Shown in pieces: positions 21,518 through 33,540 of a stretch of 64,000 nucleotides of DNA. How positions within the stretch are numbered: position 1 is the stretch's first letter; every line of letters begins with the position of its first letter. Both the position numbers and the translations under genes were made by a program. Origin of the DNA: Cordylochernes scorpioides (taxonomy: Eukaryota; Arthropoda; Arachnida; Pseudoscorpiones; Chernetidae); assembly GCA_030710605.1 (NCBI GenBank), contig CP092880.1, positions 19,963,791 to 20,027,790 of the forward strand, read 5' to 3'. Below the pieces are notes generated by a model, which was not told the origin of the DNA, did not search any database, and was given only the letters and a program-made list of their open reading frames with translations.

Positions 21518-22764
21518 ATCAAAACAATTAACAGGAGGCATCTTCTTTGACATCTCCAAGGCATTTGAACAAGTTTGGCACGAGGCCCTTTTGTATAAAA
21601 TGGTAAAAAAGAACCTACCTGGAGACATCATCCGAATGACAAAAAGCTTCCTTTGTGACAGAAACTTTAGAGTAAAAGTCAAAGATGTTCTGTCAACCCC
21701 AAGGAAAATTCGAGCAGGAGTCCCTCAAGGGTCAGTCATCGGCCCCACCTTCTTCATATTTTTATTGATGACTACCCTTGCCCCAAAGGAATGTCCCTAC
21801 ATCTATCGCAGACGACGCCGCAACTCTAGTCTCAGCCTTCAACTTCGATACCATCTATCTCAAACTTCAAGAAGCACTGGTATTCGTTAATATTTGGTGC
21901 GGACGAATGGCGGGTTGAATTGAACCCACAAAAAACCGAAGCTATACTCTTCTCAGACAAAAGACTAAAAGTGAAGAAGCCCTTAGAAGATCTAGGCTTC
22001 CCTGATGAATCCATAAAATGGAAGGACAGCGTCCGCTACCTGGGCGTCATCCTTGATCAACACCTGACCTTCAAGAACACGTGCAAAACCGAATAAACCT
22101 CGCAAAAGCAGCCCAGCACCGACTAGCACTATTTTTAGGGAACAAGAGCAAACTATCCCTACACTGCAAACGTACCATATACACGTCTATTATAAGACCA
22201 ATCCTAACTTACGGCCACCCAGTCTTCATAACCGCAAACAAAACTACACTGAAAAAATTCGAAAGTTTCGAAAACCAGGTATTAAAGAAAATAATAGGGG
22301 CCCCATGGTTTGTCAGAAGTAGTATCATCAGAAAGGACCCTCGATTTAGAAAATATAAATGATTTCATAATAAAACAAGCTTTCAACTTTTACGATAAAT
22401 CTGAAAATCTCGAAAATATTACATTCAGAGAAGCCTGTAACTACAAACAAGAACTGAAGAGAAGGAAACCAAAGCCAAGGCAACTCCTATATCGATTGAG
22501 AACAAATGTAGAAAAATGGAAAAATCTAAGAAAAACACGTTAAAGAAAAATAATAAATAAATAATAAATAAAAAAATAACAAAACATATTTGAAAAGAGA
22601 ACACAGCCGATTTAAAGACCGCGCGCCAGGCTCTAACCTTGTAGAGATGTGAATACCCTGTCAATGTGAAGAACGTGTACATATAATTCATTGTTAATAT
22701 CATAAGCTAGGTTGCTCTTTTTGAGCGGCACCTAATAAAGTTATTTTTGAACTGAAACTGAACT
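21518..22764 (+). mobile_element. Jockey-type LINE, 5'-truncated copy (nest member 3)
   Basis: It starts within the reverse transcriptase palm (GGIFFDISKAFEQVWHEA), includes AGVPQGSVIGP, and runs in broken frames to the C-terminus at 22543 and a 3' UTR ending CACCTAATAAAGTTATTTTT. The YADD-type catalytic motif falls in a frameshifted stretch. It is bounded by GAAACGTCCCGC on both sides. 5' truncation is normal for LINE integration. It is almost identical to the 3' part of the next copy, so the two insertions are close relatives. Confidence 0.85.
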
Positions 22765-22817
22765 GAAACGTCCCGCAAACGGCAGGAACAGAAAAGAGCC
22801 AACGAAACCAAGAAATC

Positions 22818-24021
22818 ATGGATGAAACCCAAGTTGCATCAGAAGCCACCAACACCAACTTCACAACCCCAGATACTCGGTAGGCACACGAAAATATTAT
22901 ATCTGGAAATTGCCAGAATGCCCGAAAATGAAGAACGAAGAAGACTCCAAAGCTATGAAAAATTTCTGTAGCTCTGTTGAAAGCACCTTCGCTGAGCTAA
23001 TAAATTTCCTCGACTTCTATGAAAAAGAACTAAAAGAAACTCGTTCAGAATTTGTTGAAAACACAAGCAAAGCTCCTTTGAAGCGCCCGAGAGTAACATC
23101 CCCAGAAGCCATAAAAGAATCACATGCCACGCAAAATATTGCCTGGTGTCCCAAACAGATTTCAAGAGTTCCCACATACTCTAAACCAACATAAAAAAAT
23201 AAACAGCCAGAAAAACCACAAGCTAAAGAGAAAATCGATATGGAAATCGAAGTCACTCCAAATAGAACTCAAATCCTAAACAGAACCCTAAAAAATCGAA
23301 CCCGCCTAACAAAGACACGGAAAACCCAGATAAAGGACCTAACAACCCTACCCCTAACCCAAAAATAAGAATACCACCGATCAAAATCAGTGGGGTAACT
23401 GAATGGTCTGGACTAAGAGAAGGACTCATTAACTGCACGCAGAAAAAAACCTGAATTCTCCACATCTGGGCGCCACATAAACGTCCAGACTCATTCGGTG
23501 ACGGACTACCGCACAGCAACCAGGTGGCTAGAAAAACGTCACTACACATTCCATTTTAAAATACTTGACGAAGAAAAGAACCTCAGAATTGTAGTCAGGG
23601 GCCTCGACTGCTGCATTACGATTCCTGAAATCCAAGAGGACTTAGAAAACAAGGGATTTTATATGACAAAAATTGTCAGACTACGCAGGGCGGGAACAAA
23701 GGAAGAGCTCCCACTAATCCAGGTTACTCTTCCCAAAACGCCTAAGAACAAAGATATCTACAACATAACGGATATCTGCGACATGAAGTGCCGAGTCGAG
23801 GCCTATAGGGCCCCCAAAGGTCCAGGCCAATGTCACAGATGTCAAAACTTTGGACATTCAAAGTTTGAATGCAGAGAAACCTCCAAATGTGTCAAGTGCG
23901 GAGAGAACCATTTCACCTCCGAATGCTCTAAACAAAAAGAAGTCCTACCAAAATGCGCTAACTGCCAGGGTCAGCACACGGCCAACTGGCGTGGCTGTCC
24001 ACTCTACAAAAAAAATAAATA
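22818..24021 (+). pseudogene. Jockey LINE ORF1 (gag-like, PRE_C2HC plus zinc knuckles)
   Basis: ATG at 22818 opens the protein. Frame changes near 22880 and 23190-23490 break it. The C-terminal part (23498-24021) is intact. It has the domain preceding the zinc fingers that typifies Jockey gags (VVRGLDCCITIPEIQEDL, VTLPKTPKNKDIY), then CHRCQNFGHSKFEC, CVKCGENHFTSEC and CANCQGQHTANWRGC. ORF1 proteins bind LINE RNA and form the ribonucleoprotein. Confidence 0.85.
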
Positions 24022-24264
24022 AAGATATACCCAGTCAAAAGAACCCACGCCCTAATGCACAAAAAGAACCTTCCAAGGTACCCATCAATGCAAAAATCCC
24101 TCAAACCACAGGAAATAAGGAAAAAACCTGCGCAAACCAACCTAAAAGTATTCCCCTGAAAACTCCAAGCAAAGCCCCATCGAGAGTGCCATCGAAAAGG
24201 CTCTCAGCGATCCAAAGATCATTGCCACCATAGTGAGGAACGTTCTCGCCACCATAGGTTCTCA

Positions 24265-26960
24265 ATGAACGCAAAAGACAAAAAGAATAAACTCCGAATC
24301 ATTCATTGGAACGCATGTAGCCTTCGGAATAAAAGGCAACAATTCACTGAATTTCTGAACGACCACGACATAGACATAGATTTAATTTCCGAAACCTGGC
24401 TCAAACCCTGTCACAGGATGAACATCCCCAACTACAACACCGTTCGGAATGACAGACTGTCTGGACAGGGCGGAGGCACAGCAATTTTCATCCATAAGAA
24501 ATATTACTGTGTTCCCATCCAAAGCACTTGCCTGAATTTGGAAACCACAGGAATAACAATCAAAGACAAAAATGGAACAACAATGAACATATACTCCTGC
24601 TACAAGCCCCCAAACACGCCTCTTGACCCAAAGGACATCTACAATATATTCAAAACCAACACTCCAACAATCCTAGCCGGAGACCGCAACTGCAAGAATC
24701 CAACCTGGGGTTCATTCTCCGCCAATCCAAATGGCAAGATCCTACAAAAGGTTGTCGAATTCCTCAACCTGGATTTAAGCTACCCAGATGAACCGACACA
24801 TGACTCACCACCCGACATCTTGGACATCGCAATCCACAAAAATCTGAGTCAGACCGTTCACTCAAAAGTCCTCCACGAGATGACGTCTGATCACCTTCCC
24901 AGTCCTTCTAATATTACAAGACTATAATATAACCCGCTCCGACACAACAATCAAAATCATCGACTGGGCCCTCTTTAAGTACCAAATGGAAAACACCCAA
25001 CCCCCAGCGCACACCGCAGAAACTCCGCAAGAAATAATCGACTCCATAGCTTCCATTGAGGACCAAATCATTCAAAATCTACAAAAGTCCACAAAATATA
25101 AAGAACAAGACCTCGATAGAAAGTATCCAGCCCACATCAAAGAAAAATTACGAAAAACTAACAGACTAAGAAAAAAACTGAAAGAAACTTGCGACCCCAA
25201 CGACAAAAAAGCGTACATTTCCGCACGAAGAGAATCACAAAAACTTACTAGAGAAAACGACAACACCAGCTGGGACACCTACATAGAAAACCTTGACGTA
25301 TCTGATCAGACAGTATGGAAGGCCATTAGACGCCTCACAGCCCCAAAGAAAGAAGAAATTATCGTGAAAACCAATAACAATCTGACACTAACAGCCGAGG
25401 AGGCAGCTGAAGCACTTGCTGACTCCTATGAAAAGCAGCTCAGCCCAAATCCTCCTACCTCCTTATATTCGAACATATATCTGAACAAAAGAATCACCGC
25501 ACACCTCCAAACAAACAACAAAACAGCTCTGGAACCCACTAACATTGGAGAAATCAAAGCAATAATTGACACCTTCCCTAAGAAAAAAGCCCCAGGCATC
25601 GACGGAATCACGAACGAAGCGCTAAAACTACTGCCCAACCATATTCTCGAATCACTAACCAGCACTTTTAATGCCTCATTGAAACTCGCATACTTCCCGA
25701 ACAATTGGAAAACATTGATTATTTGTCCCATACCAAAACAAGGTAAATCAAAGTACGACCCAGCAAGTTATAGACCCATTTCCTCCTACCTGTCACCTCC
25801 AAACTATTCGAAAGGAATCATTTTAAGAAGAATAAAAAAAGCACTCAGCGACGAACATCCCCTCAGGCCCGAACAATTCGGGTTCCAGCAAAAACACTCA
25901 CCCTTCATCAACTTGTGGTCGTCACGGAGAAGATAAGAAAGGCCATGGAATCAAAACAATTAACAGGAGGCATCTTCTTTGACATCTCCAAGGCATTTGA
26001 CAAAGTTTGGCACGAGGCCCTTTTGTATAAAATGGCAAAAAAGAACCTACCTGGAGACATCATCCGAATGACAAAAAGCTTCCTTTGTGACAGAAACTTT
26101 AGAGTAAAAGTCATAGATCTTCTGTCAACCCCAAGGAAAATTCGAGCAGGAGTCCCTCAAGGGTCAGTCATCGGCCCACCTTCTTCAATATTTTTATTGA
26201 TGACTACCCTTGCCCCAAAGGAATGTCCCTACATCTATACGCAGACGACGCCGCAACTCTAGTCTCAGCCTCAACTTGATACCATCTATCTCAAAACTTC
26301 AAGAAGCACCGGTATTCGTTAATATTTGGTGCGACGAATGGCGGATTAATTGAACCCACAAAAACCGAAGCTATACTCTTCTCAGACAAAAGACTAAAAG
26401 TGAAGAAGCCCTTAGAAGATCTAGGCTTCCCTGATGAATCCATAAAATGGAAGGACAGCGTCCGCTACCTGGGCGTCTCCTTGATCAACACCTGACCTTC
26501 CAAGAACACGTGCAAAACCGAATAAACCTCGCAAAAGCAGCCCAGCACCGACTAGCACTATTTTTAGGGAACAAGAGCAAACTATCCCTACACTGCAAAC
26601 GTACCATATACACGTCTATTATAAGACCAATCCTAACTTACGGCCACCCAGTCTTCATAACCGCAACAAACTACACTGAAAAAATTCGAAGTTTCGAACA
26701 CCAGGTATTAAAGAAAATAATAGGTGGCCCCTTGGTTTGTCAGAAGTAGTATCATCAGAAAGGACCTCAATTTAGAAAATATAAATGATTTCATAATGAA
26801 ACAAGCTTTCAACTTTTACGATAAATCTGAAATCTCGAAAATATTACATTCAGAGAAGCCTGTAACTACAAACAAGAACTGAAGAGAAGGAAACCAAAGC
26901 CAAGGCAACTCCTATATCGATTGAGAACAAATGTAGAAAATGGAAAAATCTTAAGAAAAA
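24265..26960 (+). pseudogene. Jockey LINE ORF2 (AP endonuclease, reverse transcriptase)
   Basis: The endonuclease domain is open at 24265-24927, with WNACSLRNKR, SETWL, GGGTAIFI, a GDRN motif where GDFN is usual, and SDHLP. After a frame change the reverse transcriptase begins (24986-25936: KKKAPGIDGITNEAL, LIICPIPKQGK, ASYRPIS). It continues shifted (25915-26262: GGIFFDISKAFDKVWHEA, AGVPQGSVIGP) and then as C-terminal pieces to about 26960. YADD can be read only in a neighbouring frame at about 26237. Together these domains nick the target and copy the RNA in place. The protein is non-functional here. Confidence 0.87.
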
Positions 26961-27195
26961 ACACGTTAAAGAAAAAAAAATAAATAAATAAAAAATAAAA
27001 GAACATATTAGAAAAGAGAACACACCGATTTAAAGCCTGCGCGACAGGCTCTAACCTTGTAAAGATATGAATACCCTGTCAATGTGAAGAACGTGTACAT
27101 ATAATTCATTGTTAATATCATAAGCTAGGTTGCTCTTTTTGAGCGGCACCTAATAAAGTTATTTTTGAACTGGAACTGAACTGGAAACGTCCCGC

Positions 27196-27377
27196 ATAAT
27201 AAAAGTCGGTGGACGAGTGGGTAAAACCCTCGATTCCCGACAGTCATTAACCGGTATTGAATCCCGCGTTAAAATTTTGTTTAAAATGTGAATAAACTTC
27301 ACATATTAACAACTGTTTCAATTATCATGAACTAGGTTGCTCTTGCTGAGCGGTACCTATTAATGTGATTTGAACCA
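27196..27377 (+). mobile_element. tRNA-derived SINE (family 1), nest member 5
   Basis: GTCGGTGGACGAGTGGG head, a B box with one change (GGTATTGAATCCC), tail CTAGGTTGCTCTTGCTGAGC. Flanks GAAACGTCCCGC at 27184-27195 and 27378-27389. To its right the Helitron sequence resumes. Confidence 0.85.
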
Positions 27378-27980
27378 GAAACGTCCCGCTCCAAACTGTC
27401 TGATAAGCGATATTATTATAGAGAGATGATCTGGCTTTGTGTCTTCTGCTCGAATGAATGTTTTTCTGTTAGAATTTTGTCCCTACATACTAAAAATAAA
27501 CTGGCTTCACCCGTGGTCTCTGCTTTTTGGAATTTTTCCCGATATGATTTTGTATCTGATAATCAAATATGATACAGAAATATTGTCATCATAATTTTTA
27601 AACTAAAAAACAACTATTTATGCCCAGAATCTGTCAATTTCAATTTTTCTTGGCTAAAAATACGATAAATATCTCTTCCAGATTTTTCTCTACGTCCTGT
27701 GTTAAAACACGTTTTACATGTACATTAGGTCAACTGATATTATCTCCCATCTTTACCGCTAGAGGCGCTACTTGCGAGCGAAAGGGCAAATTTGCAACGC
27801 AATTTGCAAATAACTCGAAGAATATTCGGGATAGAGACCTGAAATTTTCACTATAAGTTTTTCCAGATTCTACTATATATACTGTTAAAATTCCAGTCAG
27901 ATTAGTTACGTATTGTGGACGTGTATAGCCGACATAGGAACAAACACACATACATACACTGACTTTTATAAATATAGGGA

Positions 27981-28274
27981 TTATTTTCGGGGCAAACATT
28001 CACTCCTTACTGAATCTATTCTTGTCCAAGTTTGATGTCACTGTTCTTCACCAAAAGTACTGGATAAACAATCGGCAAATTTTGCACATAAGTAGTTGAA
28101 TATTATAGATTAGCATATAAGCAATTCAAAGACTATAATTAGACATAAAAAACATTTTGCATATTTTGTAGTTATAAAATTATTATTATTATTGTTGGAG
28201 AATAATAACAAACATAGATCTATCTTGGACAAGAATAGATTCAGTAAGGAATTGATGTTTGCCCCGAAAATATT
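27981..28274. repeat. foldback element, ~48-bp inverted arms
   Basis: Left arm TTATTTTCGGGGCAAACATT and onwards (27981-28028) is complementary to 28226-28274. The centre is AT-rich and noncoding. The left arm directly follows the Helitron's 5' terminus. A DNA-transposon relative without coding capacity is likely, family unknown. Confidence 0.6.
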
Positions 28275-28567
28275 ATTTTAATAAATGTTCGTTAGGTAAA
28301 CTTTTACTTTAATAAAAATCACACAGTGACCTTTATAGGAAACACACGAGGAAACCAAGTGTGAAAAAATTCCCTCTGTCTCTTAAAAAAAAAAAAAATA
28401 AAAAAATAAAAAAAATAGACGACCGGCGACTTCAAAGACACTTCCTTAAGTTTTATTCATGAGTATAGATAGAGAGCATATTTTTACCACCACCATTTTA
28501 CCACATTTTTCCATATATACTTTTACTTTAATAAAAATCATGCTAAGCCATGGACATCTCATCTCTA
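28275..28567. other. noncoding with an A-rich run
   Basis: Holds a long A-rich stretch (about 28384-28416). No gene or clear repeat boundary. Confidence 0.3.
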
Positions 28568-28960
28568 TATATGTCAGTATATGTATGATTTTCATTTATA
28601 CATGTCCTCAGTTTGTACCTGATCTGGCTGAAATTTCAACAGGTCATAAGAGGTAAATCTGGAAATGGTTATTGTCTCATTTTTAGCAAAGAAAAATGAA
28701 ATTTGAACAGGTACTGGGCAAAATTAGTTATTTTTAGTCAAAAAATGCTGATGATAATATTGTTGTATCATGGTAGATTGTCAGAAACAAATTATTTCGG
28801 GGAAAATTCCTTAAAGCAGACCACGGGGAAGCCAGATCACCATTTTTAGTAGGCAGGACCAATATTCTACCAGCAAAACATTCACTCGAGCAGAATACAG
28901 ACGGAGCCTGATGATCTCTATATAAAATATAGCTTATCATCTGTTGGCTAAGATCATAGT
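28568..28960 (+). mobile_element. Helitron-family A fragment
   Basis: Plus-strand, diverged copy: GTCAGTATATGTATGA, then CTGATCTGGCTGAAATTTCA, then GGGGAAAATTCCTTAAAGCAGACCACGG and CGAGCAGAATACAGACGG. It lacks a terminal hairpin and CTAG. Confidence 0.6.
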
Positions 28961-29762
28961 ATAGTACCTCTCTATATTAATCTAATACTGAATATTAGTC
29001 AATATTTATTTATATTATATATATTTATAAAAATAAAGTATATAGTATAGTATATAGTATATAGTACATTAGATTTTGTTGTATATAGCCTTTTATAACC
29101 TTGATATTTTCAAAGATTTCCTTAAATGTCAAACTCTGCGGTGTTGTAAAACTGCTTGTAAATAATATTTACTTGTGTACTATACAATATTTTATTTACA
29201 TAAAACTATGTCACCATTACCTTAACTAATTTCAACTGTAAAATTATTTTCTCTATTCCTGGCTTCTCCAGATTTAAGTACACTCAAACCATGTTCAGTC
29301 TTCTTCAACGGGGGCCATATGTCATAATATATGCTCTTCCAGGAATAATAAAACAAACCTAGAGCCATCCCAGAGAGAAATGGGATGTAAAGTCCGGTCA
29401 ATTGAGACAGCAGTGACATTCCAAAGGGGCGGCAAATGGGGGCCGCCCGTCAACACCTGGGGACTATTTTTGGATAGTCGGGGAGTGGTACACACGACAA
29501 ACGGTCGTTCAGCGGACAGCCCTCTCGCTCCCTCTCTCTCTCGGATGGCTTCCAGATTCCTCTTCCAACTCGTCGTGTGATTATTTCTCTCCTCACCACA
29601 TTATTACCACTATATTGTCACATTGAAAGTCGACAGGATCTTATCACAGAAGAGTCGACAGGATCATATCACATATATGCAACATGCCTATTTCTACTGT
29701 ATCAATATCTCGTCGAAATATTCATGCTCATTACTAACATATGTCAGAGTTTTAAAAAGGTT
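28961..29762. other. noncoding; possible repeat ending like 2.9 kb
   Basis: 28961-29070 is AT-rich with TATAGTATAG repeats. 29370-29690 is GC-richer and carries GTCGACAGGATC twice followed by ATCACATATAT, similar to the end of the 2118-2965 stretch. No reliable coding region. Confidence 0.3.
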
Positions 29763-30545
29763 GTGTAATTGGATTAAAGATCTGTGTCGAATGATGCACC
29801 TATTATACGACGTTGGCAAGAGTGGGTCAACAGCTGAAGAATGCAACGGAAGAATTGTCAGAACGGCTGTCGAAGCACTGGATTCGACGTTATCTACCAT
29901 CCAACGTGTAACCGGCACGCAAGTGTCCAAAATAACAATCAAAAGACGAATGAGAGAGCGGAATCTAAGAGCTCGCCTTTAGTTACCATGACTTACCCGT
30001 ATACCGACAAGTCTGGCTACAGTGGTGTCGGAAGCGATAAACTCGAAACTGCGCTGATTGGGGGTGTATAGTCTTCAGTGTCAAATCCTGTTTCTTACTG
30101 TGTCCTGAAGAACGTCCTGGGCAGCGTATGGATCCTGGCCTTATTTTCAAACACCACACAGGTCCATAACAGAGCGTCATGGTCTGGAGTGACATTTCAT
30201 TTGATAGAAGGAACCTATTGGTAGTTATTCCTGGCACCCTGACAGCACAAAGGTACGTAGATGACATTCTAAAGGCTGTTTTTTGCTATTCCTCTCACGT
30301 GCTATTAAGGATTGTCTTCAACCTTGCCGAACTCTTCCGTGACAGCGAGGTGGCCTGATCTCTCACCCAAAGAGCATATCTGGGAGGTGATGGGAAGACG
30401 ATTATAACCATCCCGGAATATTGACTATTTATACCGACAGTTGGATACAATTCGTCAAGAAAACACACCTTCCGTAATCTCTATCAGTCCATGACACGCC
30501 GGGTGACAGCCTACATCCAGCCCAATGGAAATACGCGTCTATAAT
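29763..30545 (+). pseudogene. Tc1-like transposase, decayed
   Basis: The N-terminal helix-turn-helix part is open (RIVRTAVEALDSTLSTIQ, VTGTQVSKITIKRRMRERNL). Later pieces in other frames include PGTLTAQRYVDD and WPDLSPKEHIWEVMGRRL, whose PKE holds the final catalytic glutamate of Tc1 DD34E enzymes. The usual DNARPH segment is lost, so it cannot be active. The sequence after the end (GACAGCCTACATCCAG at 30509) reappears inverted at 30632-30647, possibly a remnant of a terminal repeat. Confidence 0.8.
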
Positions 30546-31330
30546 AGTTTCGAATTAATTGTTTTAATCCAGAATTTGATCGTCACAAGTTGAGAAAGTC
30601 AATATATCGTTGGATTTCCATTGTCCTGGATGTAGGCTGTCATACGCGTCTATAATAGTTTCGAATATTCATAACAGATGGCGCGCTGATGCCTCAAAAC
30701 AATTAATTGTTCTGAAATTTTAATAGTTTTTTTACACTTTTACATATTCTTCATATACACCAATTCTGTGACTGACAATTATTTATTGTTATTTTTATGT
30801 GAACAATAGTTACCCAGAAATTATTTGAAAAAGTAAAAATTAATATCGGGTAAAAAAAGAAACATTTTACCTGATTTCAATTTTTGATTTTTCAAATATT
30901 TTTTGCTATGTCGATAATTTTTGTTATAGAGTGTAGAATTACATATTGATTACAGATATGCCAATGATATCTATTAGGAGTTTGCACATATAAATTGTCT
31001 CTTGTACACTGCACGTGATGTGTTAGGATTTTGGGATGAACTATTGCATTATATAAAAAAAAAGATTCTCTCTATAGAGTTATATATATTCTATTCTCTT
31101 GAAATTTATCTTATAAATAATCAGATAACTATATATTTATATACATATACGTTGACTTTTATAAATAGATTAGTAAAAATATCTGAGTGATTATCGCCTT
31201 ATGAAGATAAACTGTATTTTATAACCTCTTCACTCGAAATATTTTATCCATTTTATCAATAGGTGGAGAGAAAGGGCATAGACCGCGAGAAAGAATTCCC
31301 AAAATAAAACATCTTATATATATTTATTGA
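30546..31330. other. AT-rich noncoding
   Basis: Contains the short inverted repeat just after the Tc1 remnant and the phrase GCGTCTATAATAGTTTCGAA, which occurs at 30534, 30649 and with one change at 42022. Nothing else was recognised. Confidence 0.35.
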
Positions 31331-31389
31331 ATGAATAACGCTTATTCTGTATCAAATTTTTATTGCAATTTTCAATATTTCGATTCATT

Positions 31390-31609
31390 GGAAATGAATA
31401 AAGGAATGACAGTACATCCAGATGGCACAAGAACCTATAGGACATGCGACAACTGTCCTGGTGTGGAACTCACACCTACTCAAATATTCTCATGCCCAGC
31501 AATGGCCGCAGCCTTGCAGAAAATTGACATAGACCCAGAGCAGCAGCTTTACACACCCAAGATAGCATACATTGATGCTGCTGTGATAGAGATGCATGGA
31601 AACATCTGA
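31390..31609 (+). pseudogene. LINE ORF2 C-terminal tail fragment
   Basis: The frame has RTYRTCDNCPGVELTPTQIF, then SCPAMAAALQKI and AVIEMHGNI before the stop. A C-x2-C motif followed by a Thr-Pro-x-x-Ile-Phe-x-Cys-Pro-Ala segment is the typical end of arthropod LINE ORF2 (RNase H-carrying) proteins. The N-terminal reverse transcriptase is absent. An open frame with no stop suggests modest age. Confidence 0.6.
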
Positions 31610-31738
31610 GGCTCTTCATTGGACACGACGACAACAACAACCACAATATTTCGATGAAGCAGTTCGTCTATCTTCATCGGGGAATTCAACATTTTATCAA
31701 CATACTGTGTGTTTACATGTGTGTGTGTTTATGTGCGC

Positions 31739-31760
31739 GAGTGTGTGTGTGTGTGTGTGT
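31739..31760. repeat. (TG)n microsatellite
   Basis: Uninterrupted GTGTGT run. Confidence 0.9.
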
Positions 31761-32098
31761 AACACGCAAATACCAATCCTAACCAAAAATAAAACATCCA
31801 TAAACCATCGTCAAAGTCATGAAACTTCTAACCTCTTCCTATAAAAATATTTAATTGATTCTACCAAGTTTGTACATACGAATCTCTTGGATTATGATAG
31901 GTAAATTAGGGAAGACAAACTGAAGATCGCCGATAAGACCATGAGGCTATGAGCGCTGTGATCATCATTTTCCAAGACTGGCTCCAGGATCCCACCGCCG
32001 TGTCAAAGCCAAGACTTCCCTCCAAGATGACAATGTCTATTGAAGATACCTACAAAGCCATTCCTCTCATCGCAATGAAAAAAGGACGTCGTCGTAGC

Positions 32099-32393
32099 TT
32101 ATCCCTAGTACACGTGGTACAGGCCATGATAATCATGGTGAGTAGAAGAAGGCGACTGATTTTATTGTAAGTGCACCACATGTCTACACATGTGAAAAGC
32201 AGTTCGACTTTGCACTTACAAATGTGCCAGAGCTCCGTTTGGTTACTTGCACTCGCTGGTGGGGTTGGACTTTTGCAAGAATCGGGGGCCATTGATTTTT
32301 TTTTAAATCATAAAAAAGTGTCCAATGGGGGAATCGAACCCGGGTTGTAGCAGTCGAAAACCAACGGTTTAGACCATACTCCACTGACCCCAA
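32099..32393 (-). mobile_element. tRNA-derived SINE (family 2)
   Basis: Minus-strand copy: CTAGTACACGTGGTACAGGCC at its 3' end, CGCTGGTGGGGTTGGAC in the body, GGGAATCGAACCCGGG as the B-box complement, and the head at about 32390. Confidence 0.8.
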
Positions 32394-33070
32394 AAAAAGT
32401 GGACGTTAAAATACAAAGGGCAAAGTTCCAAGACTAATGGAATCCTTGACAGATATACGTCAGTATAAACACGATTTTTCAAGCTGTAAGTCACAGCTCC
32501 TATAAGGAAGAAGCTATATAGCGAAATATAAACGAAAATTTTCAAATAACCATTTTATTTTATGTTTTAGAATTGTGATAAAAAGTTTCAATATATGCTG
32601 AATCACGCACGCCAAGGTAAACGGAATTACAAACATTTGCTCTATTTACCTTGAGCAGCTGATATATGTGGATCCAATATACGAAATATTAAAGAGCTGA
32701 TTTATTCTTAGCCTTTTAGAAAAAAGATTAAGAAGTTTAATAAAGAGATATTCTACACCATATATAATAGCCCCTTCTCTCCCAAAAAATAATAAGAAAC
32801 ATAGATACTACTGGTTTCTTCTGGATTTAGTCTATTAATGGATATTAATTTAGGTCAGGTTAAGTCATTATTGATTTTTGGTTGGTGAAATCGCTAGTTT
32901 TTTTATTTTATTATTATCGCGATTTTTTTTATGCTGTATAATCGCCATTCTAGCAACTAATGTTTTTTTTCTTATTCTCAAATATAGGTATGCTTGAATA
33001 GTATTGCTGTCAATGTCAATTCTGTCATTGCATTGACATCCAATTGCATTGTCAATGCTGAAACCTAAGA
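32394..33070. other. AT-rich noncoding
   Basis: No gene. Runs into the 100-N gap. Confidence 0.35.
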
Positions 33071-33170
33071 NNNNNNNNNNNNNNNNNNNNNNNNNNNNNN
33101 NNNNNNNNNNNNNNNNNNNNNNNNNNNNNNNNNNNNNNNNNNNNNNNNNNNNNNNNNNNNNNNNNNNNNN
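33071..33170. other. assembly gap of 100 N
   Basis: A run of exactly 100 N, so the length is unknown. Confidence 0.99.
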
Positions 33171-33278
33171 CAACTTATCCTATTTCGGACCGGGAAAAAA
33201 ATGTTCACTTTATCGAGAGATTCGTTACACAAACCTTTACTCGGGTAAAACCCGGGCGAAGCCGGGTACGTCCGCTAG
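33171..33278 (+). mobile_element. Helitron 3' terminus
   Basis: ACCCGGGCGAAGCCGGGT hairpin, then ACGTCCGCTAG and a T in the flank. The body is lost in the gap. Confidence 0.7.
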
Positions 33279-33540
33279 TTTTAAATAAAAAGAAACAGTT
33301 ATGCCATAAATGGTTTATAATTTTGAATACTATCTATAAAGCAAGAAATATTGCCATACTCAAGTTTATACATTCGTGATCTTACTTACCTAGTTTATCT
33401 ATTGACAACTCTACTCAGGCTCTAATGTTAAGACAACATTTCACTCTAAACTATATTTTTAAATTAAATTGCAATCTATCATTGGAATTTGTAACAATTT
33501 TTCTGGCAATGTGTTTCTTTTTATATATCAACCAAGAATA

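Larger units (their letters stand above)
22777..27183 (+). mobile_element. Jockey-type LINE, near full-length but broken (nest member 4)
   Basis: A 4.4-kb non-LTR retrotransposon with ORF1 (gag), ORF2 (endonuclease and reverse transcriptase) and a 3' UTR ending in the CTAGGTTGCTCTTTTTGAGC tail shared with SINE family 1. It is flanked by GAAACGTCCCGC at 22765-22776 and 27184-27195. Frameshifts in both ORFs make it inactive. Confidence 0.88.
21016..27980 (-). mobile_element. Helitron (family A) filled with five nested retroelements
   Basis: The minus strand starts TCCCTATATTTATAAAAGTC at 27980 and ends with the CCCGGG hairpin and CTAG at 21016-21019. The flanks are A and T. The Helitron's own sequence amounts to about 700 bp (27390-27980 plus 21016-21130). 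The remaining ~6.2 kb are SINE, SINE, LINE, LINE, SINE, each separated by the same GAAACGTCCCGC. The uninterrupted version of this site is visible in the copy at 48725-48736. Confidence 0.85.

Noticed and set aside
22425-25731. Minus-strand frames across the Jockey LINE (e.g. 22425-22703, 25426-25731)
   Set aside because: Antisense to recognisable LINE domains; hydrophobic products from A-rich coding strands.
21131-27377. True tRNA genes in the tRNA-like SINE heads
   Set aside because: Only promoter-box similarity remains; acceptor and anticodon stems do not form, and the heads are fused to LINE-like tails in many copies.
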